Assembly: GCA_947643615.1 (NCBI GenBank)
Contig: CANRWO010000005.1
Coordinates: forward strand, 1-64,000
Direction of reading: 5' to 3'
Length of the DNA stretch: 64,000 nt
Origin: an uncultured Lachnospiraceae bacterium
Lineage (GTDB): Bacteria > Bacillota > Clostridia > Lachnospirales > Lachnospiraceae
Positions 57,169 through 64,000 of the stretch are shown here, one piece after another. A model generated the notes under the pieces. The model was not told the origin of the DNA, made no database searches, and saw only the letters and a program-made list of their open reading frames with translations. The translations under genes were made by a program, and so were the position numbers. How positions within the stretch are numbered: position 1 is the stretch's first letter; each line of letters begins with the position of its first letter.

Positions 57169-59203
57169 TCTGTCCACCCCCTGTGCTGGTCTGCCCATAA
57201 GAATAGAAGCAGCCGTAAGCTGTCTCCTTGCATTTATCTGCCACAGCCTTATCATAGTCCCTAACCACACCTGCAAGAACTGCCGTTCCCGGATTGGGTT
57301 TTCTTTCTTCCGCCACGCCGATGCCTATAAGCAGCGCCGCCATATCGGCCTGCTCATAATCCCTGTGGCTTCTATATACCCCCACCATATTATGCAAAAG
57401 GCTGTCGAAATACGGTTCGGAACCCTCATATATACATCTCCCGTCCATGGCCGCCTGCGTCAGGCTTACCGTCTCTCCTGCCTTCACATCGGAGATTACC
57501 ATAATATAGGAATTGGCATATACTGCCAGATAAGCCATATCGTAAGCTGTACCATTGGTAACCGACCCGTCCATATTCCCCACCCCAAAGCCTGTAAAGT
57601 CTGTTCCGGAAATCGTCCCTTTGCTCTCCCCCTTTGCCCCCGCATAGAAGAACCCGTTCTCAAAGTTCCCCCTGGGTTTCATACCTACGGACATCCCCTT
57701 GCTGTCATTGCCCACAACATAGTGGTAATCCGTGATCGAGGCGTTCCCTCTGCTGTAATAAGAGTACCCCTGAAACCCCGGACCCGCCACATCATATCTG
57801 TCATTTAAATACACCTTCCATGGCTTTACGCCGGAATGGTATGCCAGGAAATAAGTGTCAGCCTGACTGCTTTCCGTCTGCTGTACCGTGACAGAGTAAA
57901 CTTTTGCCTCGGTTATTCTTATACCCCGTCCAAAGAAGTAAACTCCTGCAATGAAGAGAATCCCAAGGGCAGGCGCCCCTACCCAGTACCATTCGCTCCT
58001 TTTACACTTGCGCAGGATCAGATACAGAATCGGCCCTACTACAATCACATAAATGAAAATCAACACCTTGAGCCAGGAAAAATCCACATCCGAATTACGA
58101 CTGTCAATAAATGCCAGTGCCCGCTGCCCGACATACTCCAAATCCCTGTATTTGCCAAAATCCTGGTAGCTGTCGGATTGATACATCACTTCCTCAAAAA
58201 TGCGTTGGACCATACTGAAGCTCATCTTCTGCAGCTCTTTCTCTGCCAGGGAGAAATAAAGTATGGACACAGCCCCGTCTCCCACTGGATAAATGATACT
58301 GGGATTGTCTACGCTTTCGGCAGCGCCGTACATATGCATTTTATTATAGTCCAAATCAGCTATTGCCATCTGAGTAAAGTCAATTCCGGCATCATAAGTA
58401 TAATTGTAATAATATCCGTACTTGTCCTCATTTACCGTGGCAATGTTCTCTTCGCCCGGCTGGCTGATGCCTGTCACTCCTACATTGAGAAAGGCTTCGT
58501 CAAATCCTGTGAGAGTCTGCTCCGCATAAGTCCCCGTCCCGACAATCAGCCATCCACCGCCTGTCACCCAGTCCTGGATTGCCTGAATATTATCTTCGCT
58601 CAGGGAAGATACATTAAACTGATCGATGACCAGGAAGTATAACCCGTCCAGGTATCCCAAGAGATTATCATTGTTCAGCTCCACAAGTTCCATGGGATAA
58701 TCGATCCCTCTGACATATAAAGGCTCCCCACCTGCATCCATGAAAGTAAGGCTGGAATAATCATCCGACAAGATTCCCGCCGTGATTCCCGACTGCAGGC
58801 CATTATACACATCCTTCAGAGAAATGGACTGAATAGTCTCTCCCCTCTCATCCAGAAAATTCAGCTGACATATCCCATACACCGTTTCCGCCGCGTTTTC
58901 AGGCACAGCAATCGTAAATTGTTTCTTTCCTTGTGCCGGCAGAGTAATTTCCGTATTGTAGGCACAATTGTCATAGTCTGAGCCAAAGATCACCTGTACC
59001 GTACCAGTAAAATCCTCTCCGCTGTTTTCCACCGTCACCTGCATGATATACCTGCTGTTTTCCTGTTTCAGCATTCCCACATTACCGGAAAGCGAACCTT
59101 CCGCAGTGTTGGCTGCGGCCAATGCCATGCAGCTATGCCCGCCCCACATCAGGCCAAACACAAATAGCAGCATGGCAGCCATGGCTAAAATCTGTTTCCT
59201 CAT
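57155..59203 (-). CDS. Secreted/membrane protein, GldG-like, first gene of the cluster
   Basis: The protein of about 682 residues has a signal peptide (hydrophobic 8-25, Ala-rich cleavage site near AAANTAEG), an N-terminal beta domain, a Rossmann-like segment similar to GldG/DUF4350 extracellular domains (about 130-330, with DDYSSLTFMD and WVTGGGWLIVGTG), two membrane helices (about 385-405 and 415-435) and a C-terminal extracellular beta domain. No enzyme motif was recognised. GGAG precedes the start at 59203 by 5 nt. It is the first gene of the leftward 45-59 kb cluster and overlaps the ATPase gene. Confidence 0.8.
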   Translation of the reverse strand: MRKQILAMAAMLLFVFGLMWGGHSCMALAAANTAEGSLSGNVGMLKQENSRYIMQVTVENSGEDFTGTVQVIFGSDYDNCAYNTEITLPAQGKKQFTIAVPENAAETVYGICQLNFLDERGETIQSISLKDVYNGLQSGITAGILSDDYSSLTFMDAGGEPLYVRGIDYPMELVELNNDNLLGYLDGLYFLVIDQFNVSSLSEDNIQAIQDWVTGGGWLIVGTGTYAEQTLTGFDEAFLNVGVTGISQPGEENIATVNEDKYGYYYNYTYDAGIDFTQMAIADLDYNKMHMYGAAESVDNPSIIYPVGDGAVSILYFSLAEKELQKMSFSMVQRIFEEVMYQSDSYQDFGKYRDLEYVGQRALAFIDSRNSDVDFSWLKVLIFIYVIVVGPILYLILRKCKRSEWYWVGAPALGILFIAGVYFFGRGIRITEAKVYSVTVQQTESSQADTYFLAYHSGVKPWKVYLNDRYDVAGPGFQGYSYYSRGNASITDYHYVVGNDSKGMSVGMKPRGNFENGFFYAGAKGESKGTISGTDFTGFGVGNMDGSVTNGTAYDMAYLAVYANSYIMVISDVKAGETVSLTQAAMDGRCIYEGSEPYFDSLLHNMVGVYRSHRDYEQADMAALLIGIGVAEERKPNPGTAVLAGVVRDYDKAVADKCKETAYGCFYSYGQTSTGGGQNASN

Positions 59204-59330
59204 AACTTCTCCTTTCCCCAATCTATCGCTTTTTCTTGCGAACCGATAATTAATCTTAACATCTCTTTCCAGTAAAATCCCGCTATTTATTTAAAAAAAT
59301 CTTTAAGATTTTATAAAGGTTTTTGACATG

Positions 59331-59355
59331 AAAAAAGGGCGTTCTGGGAACGCCC
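59331..59355 (-). terminator. Terminator after rpmF
   Basis: Arms GGGCGTT and AACGCCC around a 5-nt loop are followed by TTTTTT on the minus strand. It lies 23 bp after the rpmF stop and separates it from the GldG-like gene cluster downstream. Confidence 0.92.
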
Positions 59356-59377
59356 GATATTGCTGACAAATCTCCGA

Positions 59378-59557
59378 TCAATCAACATTAATAACCTGCT
59401 TCTTGTTATAAGAACCGCAAGCCTTGCAAACTCTATGAGGCATCATCAGTGCGCCGCATTTGCTGCACTTTACCAGCGTAGGAGCACTCATCTTCCAGTT
59501 TGCTCTCCTCTTGTCTCTTCTACTTTTGGAAGATTTATTCTTGGGACAGATAGACAT
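59378..59557 (-). CDS. rpmF: 50S ribosomal protein L32
   Basis: This small ribosomal protein of 59 residues begins MSICPKNKSSKSRRDKRRAN and carries a four-Cys zinc ribbon, CSKCG and CKACG. The start at 59557 is 2 nt after the stop of the DUF177 gene, and its ribosome binding site AAGGAGG lies in the last codons of that gene. The DUF177-rpmF pair is conserved across bacteria. The protein is shorter than many automatic gene-length cut-offs. Confidence 0.97.
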   Translation of the reverse strand: MSICPKNKSSKSRRDKRRANWKMSAPTLVKCSKCGALMMPHRVCKACGSYNKKQVINVD

Positions 59558-59559
59558 TG

Positions 59560-60084
59560 TTACACCTCCTTACTTGCGTTGAAGATATTTTGTATAGCAG
59601 CCATACGAGGATCCGGTACAAAGGTATCGCACCCACAATCCTTTATGTTCAGATTCTGCCCACACACAGGGCAAATGCCCTTACAGTCCTCTTTACACAG
59701 AATCTTTGCCGGCCAGTTACCTATAATCTCATTATACACAAAAGTCTCTACATTCAGTTGATACCCTTCCATAAAACTCAGGTCATCAACCGCTTCCTCT
59801 TCCGTGGTCACATCGGGCGAAACAACAATTCTGTCAAAACCCAAATCCAGTATAACAGGCACTTCCGCCAGACATCGGTCACACTCGGCCTTAAATTTCA
59901 GCCAAACGCTTCCTTCTACCCTGGCCTTGCCGTCTTCTATATTGGTGAAGGTAAACGACACCGGAGTCTTTTCCAGGATCTTATAACTTCCCATACGGCA
60001 TTTAAAGCTTGTCATTTCAAGGACTGCTTCTTCCTGAACCTGCTTGCCCTCAGATGTTAATACATCAGATAAGTTCACTAACAT
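59560..60084 (-). CDS. DUF177 family protein (YceD), rRNA-linked
   Basis: The protein of about 174 residues has the family core FKAECDRCLAEV and C-terminal Cys pairs CKEDCKGICPVCGQNLN and DCGCD, which suggest metal binding. The family is tied to ribosome assembly (23S rRNA accumulation in plants and E. coli). The start at 60084 has AGGAG 5 nt upstream. An upstream in-frame start at 60162 lies within the promoter. It is followed directly by rpmF. Confidence 0.95.
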   Translation of the reverse strand: MLVNLSDVLTSEGKQVQEEAVLEMTSFKCRMGSYKILEKTPVSFTFTNIEDGKARVEGSVWLKFKAECDRCLAEVPVILDLGFDRIVVSPDVTTEEEAVDDLSFMEGYQLNVETFVYNEIIGNWPAKILCKEDCKGICPVCGQNLNIKDCGCDTFVPDPRMAAIQNIFNASKEV

Positions 60085-60105
60085 AGCGGCTCCTATGCAA
60101 TATAT

Positions 60106-60126
60106 TGTGTGAACTCTTTTCACACA
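60106..60126 (-). promoter_or_regulatory. 5' hairpin at the start of the DUF177-rpmF transcript
   Basis: Arms TGTGTGAA and TTCACACA enclose a 5-nt loop, beginning at or within one or two nt of the expected transcription start. Such end-of-transcript stems protect mRNA or bind regulators; L32 autoregulation is possible but unproven. Confidence 0.6.
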
Positions 60127-60133
60127 CTGACTA

Positions 60134-60162
60134 ATTATACATAGCATGGGTATATTTGTCAA
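60134..60162 (-). promoter_or_regulatory. Consensus promoter of DUF177-rpmF
   Basis: A perfect -35 TTGACA (60162-60157), 17-bp spacer and perfect -10 TATAAT (60139-60134) make this the strongest promoter seen in the window, as expected for a ribosomal protein gene. Confidence 0.95.
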
Positions 60163-60249
60163 TAGCTTATTTCTATTTATCCATACCTTTATACATACAG
60201 CTACCGTTTCCAGACAAAGTCTCCCGCAGATTGGATATCACCCGCATCT

Positions 60250-61014
60250 TTAGTTCACTTTCTCAAGCCATGTCCTGTTTTCCATGCTTGTCCCCCACGC
60301 ATCCAAAGCCAACTGATATGTATCGGAAACCTTCTCGTCAATCCTTTGGATATTCTTTTCAAGTTCTACTACATTCTTTTCGAGTTCTACTATATTCTTT
60401 TCGAGTTTCACTACATCCTGTTTGATTTCTGACAGCTCCTTTTTGGTTTCCAGTATGTCCTGTTTGATTTCTGACAGCTCCTTTTTGGTTTCCAGCATGT
60501 CCTGTTTGATTTCCGAAATATCTTTTTTGGTTTCCGACATGTCCTGTTTGATTTCTGACAGCTCCTGTTTGGTTTTCAGCATGTCCTGTTTGACTTCTGA
60601 CAGCTCCTTTTTGGTCTCCAGCATGTCTTGTTTGATTTCCGAAATGTCTTTTTGGGTTTCCGACATGTCCTGTTTGATTTCTGACAGCTCCTTTTTGGTT
60701 TTCAGCATGTCCTGTTTGACTTCTGACAGCTCCTTTTTGGTCTCTGACATGTCCTGTTTGATTTCTGACAGCTCCTTTTTGGTCTCTGACATGTCCTGTT
60801 TAACTTCTGACAGCTCCTTTTTGGTCTCTGACATGTCCTGTTTGACTTCTGACAGCTCCTTTTTTATTCCTGATACATCAGATTCCAACCTGTCAAGCCT
60901 GACTTCCATATTGCCAAGCCTTTTGTCCATTCCGTCAAAGCGGACATGGATAACATCAAATTTCACATCCATTAATTCACTGATTGCCCGTAGGTCTTCC
61001 TTCGTTAATGCCAT
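60250..61014 (-). CDS. Coiled-coil protein made of 14-residue repeats
   Basis: The protein of about 254 residues begins MALTKEDLRAISELMD, a segment seen in other Firmicute coiled-coil proteins. It has about eleven 14-residue repeats of the type ELSEIKQDMSETKK (roughly residues 55-210), two heptads each, followed by 7-residue VELEKNV units and a C-terminal helix with Trp residues (DAWGTSMENRTWLEK). There is no signal peptide. The long rod may dimerise or trimerise. Its start at 61014 has AAAGGAG 11 nt upstream. It stands alone behind a promoter with an inverted repeat. Function unknown. Confidence 0.85.
   Translation of the reverse strand: MALTKEDLRAISELMDVKFDVIHVRFDGMDKRLGNMEVRLDRLESDVSGIKKELSEVKQDMSETKKELSEVKQDMSETKKELSEIKQDMSETKKELSEVKQDMLKTKKELSEIKQDMSETQKDISEIKQDMLETKKELSEVKQDMLKTKQELSEIKQDMSETKKDISEIKQDMLETKKELSEIKQDILETKKELSEIKQDVVKLEKNIVELEKNVVELEKNIQRIDEKVSDTYQLALDAWGTSMENRTWLEKVN
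60420..60860. repeat. Tandem 42-bp coding repeats in the coiled-coil gene
   Basis: About 10-11 units of 42 bp, each encoding 14 residues, vary mainly at SET/LKT/LET and E(L/I) positions. Neighbouring units are near-identical at DNA level. Recombination between units should change length in steps of 14 residues. Confidence 0.9.
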
Positions 61015-61161
61015 ATTAATATATTCTCCTTTCGCAACGAACAAGAAAGAGACCCTGCAAATTTGCCTTGTCGTCCCATCCCCGTTTAAAATTTTTACAC
61101 AAAGGGATAAGTGAGCGAACTGCCCAAAGCATAAAACAGATTTTTGATGTTCCTTTTCCCG

Positions 61162-61186
61162 ATATGTTGTATTAACGTTAACATAT
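61162..61186 (-). promoter_or_regulatory. Inverted repeat over the -10 of the coiled-coil gene
   Basis: ATATGTT (61162-61168) and AACATAT (61180-61186) flank an 11-nt centre that contains TTAACGTTAA-like symmetry. It overlaps the -10 box, the place for a repressor operator. The regulator is not identifiable from this window. Confidence 0.6.
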
Positions 61187-61396
61187 CTTCATCTCCATGT
61201 CAACTGATTTCATAAAAATTATGTACGAAAAACCAAAATGTTATGTCTGTAAATTTGACTTTCCACAACAAGTCCTCCGCCCCCAATATGGCATGTACAT
61301 GTCAAAAGGAGCTGCCATTCTTTCCTGAGAGCCTTGATTTTCTGAGAACCTTGATTTTCTGTTTGGCAAGATATTTTTATATCGGTTGTAAAAAAC

Positions 61397-61425
61397 TTGT
61401 AATATGTAAATCCCGACTTTATAAT
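61397..61425 (+). promoter_or_regulatory. Promoter of the amidohydrolase gene
   Basis: The plus-strand -35 TTGTAA and perfect -10 TATAAT have a 17-bp spacer. The leader is about 105 nt. Confidence 0.75.
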
Positions 61426-61536
61426 AGTACAGACAACAATATAATCATTTATCAATGGTAATACTTTTCACAGAGGACAGAAAACAGTATATAAAGATGT
61501 TTCTTGAAATAATTATTTTGCAAAAGGAGCGTACCC

Positions 61537-62544
61537 ATGGTCATTGATTTTCATACACACACTTTTCCCGACGAACTGGCTGAACGTGCAGTAGGGACAC
61601 TGGCTGAAAGCGCCAGGATCCGCAATTACCTGGACGGGACCGCAGAAGACCTGCGCCGCTCTATGAAGGCCGCAGGCGTGGACTACTCGGTACTGTTGCC
61701 CGTAGTGACAAAACCGGAACAACAGGCGGCAATCAATCAGATCGCAATAGAACTTAACCATAATTCCAAAGAAACCGGCCTGTTATCCTTCGGCGGCATT
61801 CATCCCGACAACGCGGATTACCGCCGTATTTTGCATGGCCTTGCCGTAAACGGAGTAAAAGGCATCAAACTGCACCCTGTCTTCCAACAAACTTTTCTTG
61901 ACGATATCCGGTATCTGCGCATTATTTCCTGCGCCTGTTCGCAGGGCCTGATTGTACTGATCCACGCGGGATATGATATCAGCCATCCCCACTGGGAATA
62001 CTCTGCCGTTCCCCATATTGTATCCATGCTGGATACCGTCAGACCTGAAAAGCTCGTATTAGCCCACATGGGTGGCTGGAACAGCTGGCCGGAAGCAGAA
62101 AGCCAACTTGCAGGAAGAGATATCTGGCTGGACACCTCCTTCTCCCTTCTGCCGCTGCAGCATGATCCCGGAACCTTATGCACATCGGGCAGCTGCCCTG
62201 GCAAGAACAGAAACGCCCCCCTGAAGGCTTGCAGCCAGGCAGTCTCCAACCCCATAAACAAACCCGTCCTGAAATCCCATAAAACCATATGTGAAACAGG
62301 CAATGTGCCGGCAATCCCCATAGACATGGACAATCCTGGCACAAAGTACCGTCTTCCCCGGGAAGATTTCCTTCGGATGGTGAAAAAGCATGGGGCGGAC
62401 AGGATTCTGTTCGGCAGCGACAGCCCCTGGGGCGGACAGGCAGAAACCATTGCCGCCCTGAAGGATACGGGCCTCACAGACAATGAATTACAAGCTGTTC
62501 TGGGAGAGAATGCCGCCAGGCTGCTTCAATTTCATTTTAATTAA
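61537..62544 (+). CDS. Amidohydrolase-2 family protein (metal-dependent TIM barrel)
   Basis: The 335-residue protein has the amidohydrolase-2 pattern: N-terminal metal site DFHTHTFP, GIKLHPVF, a His in LIHAGYD, LAHMGGWN and the catalytic Asp in FGSDSPWG. Substrate is not known; relatives decarboxylate or hydrolyse small ring or amide compounds. Between GGWNSW... and REDFLRMVKK there is about 65 residues rich in Pro, Asn, Ser and Cys that lack barrel character (about 195-265). AAAGGAG lies 7 nt before the ATG. It ends 31 bp before the second palindromic element and converges on iorB. Confidence 0.88.
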   Translation: MVIDFHTHTFPDELAERAVGTLAESARIRNYLDGTAEDLRRSMKAAGVDYSVLLPVVTKPEQQAAINQIAIELNHNSKETGLLSFGGIHPDNADYRRILHGLAVNGVKGIKLHPVFQQTFLDDIRYLRIISCACSQGLIVLIHAGYDISHPHWEYSAVPHIVSMLDTVRPEKLVLAHMGGWNSWPEAESQLAGRDIWLDTSFSLLPLQHDPGTLCTSGSCPGKNRNAPLKACSQAVSNPINKPVLKSHKTICETGNVPAIPIDMDNPGTKYRLPREDFLRMVKKHGADRILFGSDSPWGGQAETIAALKDTGLTDNELQAVLGENAARLLQFHFN

Positions 62545-62575
62545 CATCCCCTTTCACGGCATTCCCCAATTTACC

Positions 62576-62741
62576 CTAGTACATCGTTGCATTAATTCTT
62601 GAGTAATCAGCACTCGCTGTTCACGCCATCGCCGCGTTGTCGTCAGTCAACGATGCCACCGCATCGCCTCCTTCCTCCGCCTTACGCTGACGCAAACATC
62701 AAGCACTGATTTACTTCAAGATTAACGCAATGCTGTACTAG
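62576..62741. repeat. 166-bp imperfect palindromic element, copy 2 (MITE-like)
   Basis: This is the reverse complement of copy 1 (5509-5674) with two substitutions in 166 bp, again with CTAGTAC and GTACTAG ends. It lies between the convergent amidohydrolase and iorB genes, 31 bp from each side at the closest. See copy 1 for structure. Confidence 0.85.
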
Positions 62742-62772
62742 TTTATTCTTCCAACAATATAGAATGGGACGT

Positions 62773-63345
62773 TTATGCACTTCTCCCCAGCTCAAATGCC
62801 CTGAAATTCAGCTCCCTGAACTTCTGCGGCACAATTGCCCCGATAGCCTCTTTCCAGTCCTTTTCTCCAATCTCAGGAAAATACCTGGAGAATCTTCCCA
62901 GCAGGGCAATATTTACCGCCTTAGCGGAACCTGCCTGGCGGGCGATCTCCAGAAAGTCTTCGGCATCCACTCTTGCTCCTGCCGTCTGCATTTTCTCCAC
63001 AAGTTCCCCGGGATATACCGCTGCACCTGTGACTACCGGCATCGGCTCCATCTCCTGTGTGTTGGTAATGACCAAACCCTCCGGCTTTAAATATTCCAGC
63101 CAACGGGCGGCCTCCAGCTTTTCAAAGGAGATGATGATATCGGCTTCGCCCTTATCAATAACGGGAGAATACACCTTCTCCCCATAGCGCACATAGGTCA
63201 CAACACTTCCGCCTCTCTGGCTCATGCCATGCACCTCGGATACTTTTACGTCATAACCCTGCCTGAGCAGGACATATCCTAACAGCTTGCTGGCCAGCAA
63301 AGTACCCTGCCCGCCTACGCCTACGATCATAATATTCTTCGTCAT
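62773..63345 (-). CDS. iorB: Indolepyruvate:ferredoxin oxidoreductase, beta subunit
   Basis: This is the smaller subunit of an enzyme that converts aryl pyruvates (from Trp, Phe, Tyr) and CoA to aryl-acetyl-CoA with reduced ferredoxin. The protein of about 190 residues has the gamma-domain N-terminus IMIVGVGGQGTLLASKLLG and SEVHGMSQRGGSVVTYVR. The start at 63345 matches the family N-terminus; an ATG at 63357 is possible but too close to the AAGG. It lies 95 bp after iorA on the same strand. Confidence 0.94.
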   Translation of the reverse strand: MTKNIMIVGVGGQGTLLASKLLGYVLLRQGYDVKVSEVHGMSQRGGSVVTYVRYGEKVYSPVIDKGEADIIISFEKLEAARWLEYLKPEGLVITNTQEMEPMPVVTGAAVYPGELVEKMQTAGARVDAEDFLEIARQAGSAKAVNIALLGRFSRYFPEIGEKDWKEAIGAIVPQKFRELNFRAFELGRSA

Positions 63346-63440
63346 TCTATCAACCATACCTTCCCTGTCCGACAAACAGGGGCCTTTCCGGCGGTGCTTC
63401 CGCCATTAACCAAACGGCGCTGACATAATCCTGTAAACGA

Positions 63441-64000
63441 TCAGCAGTTCGTTTCACACTTTCCCAGGGCGCCGAACTTACACATTTGCGTACAAACCTC
63501 ACAGCCAATACATAATGTGGTATCAATCTGCACTTTATGGTCCCTCATCGAAATTGCCGGGCATCCAATCTTCATGCATGCCTTGCAACCCACGCATTTG
63601 TCCCTGTCCACCTTCAACGGCTCTCCATGCACCGTCCCCTTGATCATCACGCAGGGACGGCGGCTGATAAGAATGGAAGGCTCTTCCGCAGCCAGTTCTT
63701 CCTCCAGAGCCTTTTCCACCTGCTCCAGGTCATAGGGATCCACAACTCGCACCCTCTCAAACCCCAGGGCCCGGCACAAAGCCTCCAAGTCCACCTTCCC
63801 GGCCGGCTCTCCCCGGAGATTCTTTCCCGTAGTAGGATTTTGTTGGTGCCCTGTCATGCCCGTGATAGAATTATCCAGGACAATGACAGTGGAATTGCTC
63901 CTATTATATGCAATATCCGTAATGCCGGTCATCCCGGAATGGATAAAGGTGGAGTCGCCGATAACGCCCACGCTCCTTTTCTCCCCTTCCGTCCCCATGG
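63441..64000 (-). CDS. iorA: Indolepyruvate:ferredoxin oxidoreductase, alpha subunit (partial, C-terminal part)
   Basis: Only the last 186 codons or so lie in the window; the 5' part is beyond position 64000. The segment has the ThDP-binding region GDSTFIHSGMTGI and DNSITGMTGHQ, then a C-terminal ferredoxin domain with two 4Fe-4S motifs, CVGCKACMKIGCP and CIGCEVCTQMCKFGAL. Together with iorB it makes the complete enzyme, consistent with fermentation of aromatic amino acids or reverse amino-acid synthesis. Confidence 0.95.
   Translation of the reverse strand, partial: MGTEGEKRSVGVIGDSTFIHSGMTGITDIAYNRSNSTVIVLDNSITGMTGHQQNPTTGKNLRGEPAGKVDLEALCRALGFERVRVVDPYDLEQVEKALEEELAAEEPSILISRRPCVMIKGTVHGEPLKVDRDKCVGCKACMKIGCPAISMRDHKVQIDTTLCIGCEVCTQMCKFGALGKCETNC

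Larger units (their letters stand above)
61015..61536. other. Divergent intergenic region, coiled-coil gene / amidohydrolase
   Basis: The 520-bp stretch holds two promoters and no gene. Leftward: perfect -35 TTGACA (61203-61198), 17-bp spacer, -10 TAACGT (61180-61175), with an inverted repeat over the -10. Rightward: -35 TTGTAA (61397-61402), 17-bp spacer, perfect -10 TATAAT (61420-61425), with two 17-bp direct repeats (61325-61341 and 61342-61358, one mismatch) 39 bp upstream of its -35. Confidence 0.65.

Overview
The window is a gene-dense stretch of about 50 % G+C with almost all genes on the minus strand. It looks like a gut-type anaerobic Firmicute of the class Clostridia, most probably a Lachnospiraceae. 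The reasons are a group-B type [FeFe] hydrogenase, indolepyruvate:ferredoxin oxidoreductase, a BceRSAB-type peptide-sensing module, the DUF1015/DUF1292/DUF5662 families, strong AGGAGG-type ribosome binding sites and a zinc-ribbon L32. The assignment to family is inference from protein character, not from an rRNA gene. No rRNA, tRNA or CRISPR array was found.

Layout. 0.1-5 kb: mscS, glgB and a DUF1015 gene, read leftwards from one promoter. 5-8 kb: a small unknown gene, a 166-bp palindromic repeat and a decayed wall-anchored transglutaminase gene fused out of frame to a foreign membrane-anchor start. 8-12 kb: serA-serC (serine synthesis) and an L,D-transpeptidase. 12-17 kb: leuB-ilvD-ilvB (branched-chain amino acids). 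17-19.7 kb: a VanY-type peptidase, tgt and yajC. 19.8-25.2 kb: aroC, a lactonase-type beta-propeller, a 19-cysteine small protein, DUF5662 and a debranching-enzyme homologue that has lost its catalytic residues. 25.4-30.8 kb: DUF1292, a UvrD-like helicase, gltX and the hydrogenase. 31-36 kb (plus strand): BceA-BceB-BceR-BceS, with a stop codon early in bceA. 36-38 kb: a YitT-type membrane protein and ilvA. 38-45 kb: plsX-acpP-rnc-smc-ftsY. 45-59 kb: one long leftward cluster of a GldG-like membrane protein, an ABC-2 ATPase and permease, a Gly/Asn/Gln-rich membrane protein, MoxR, DUF58, a 1549-residue protein with three VWA domains, and an 'ABC-class' ATPase. 59-61 kb: DUF177-rpmF and a coiled-coil repeat protein. 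61.5-64 kb: an amidohydrolase, the second copy of the 166-bp repeat, and iorB-iorA (iorA runs off the end).

How it works together. Most of the window is core metabolism and housekeeping: serine, branched-chain, aromatic and threonine-derived pathways, lipid and ribosome assembly, and glycogen branching. The accessory and more interesting content is (i) the 45-59 kb MoxR/DUF58/triple-VWA/ABC-2 cluster, an envelope machine of unknown job; (ii) a two-copy, nearly identical 166-bp palindromic element with CTAG ends, 57 kb apart, each sitting between convergent genes; (iii) a 65-nt leader shared by leuB and the DUF1292 gene that carries alternative hairpins and the ribosome binding site; (iv) a pseudo-debranching enzyme; and (v) two genes caught in decay, bceA and the transglutaminase chimera.
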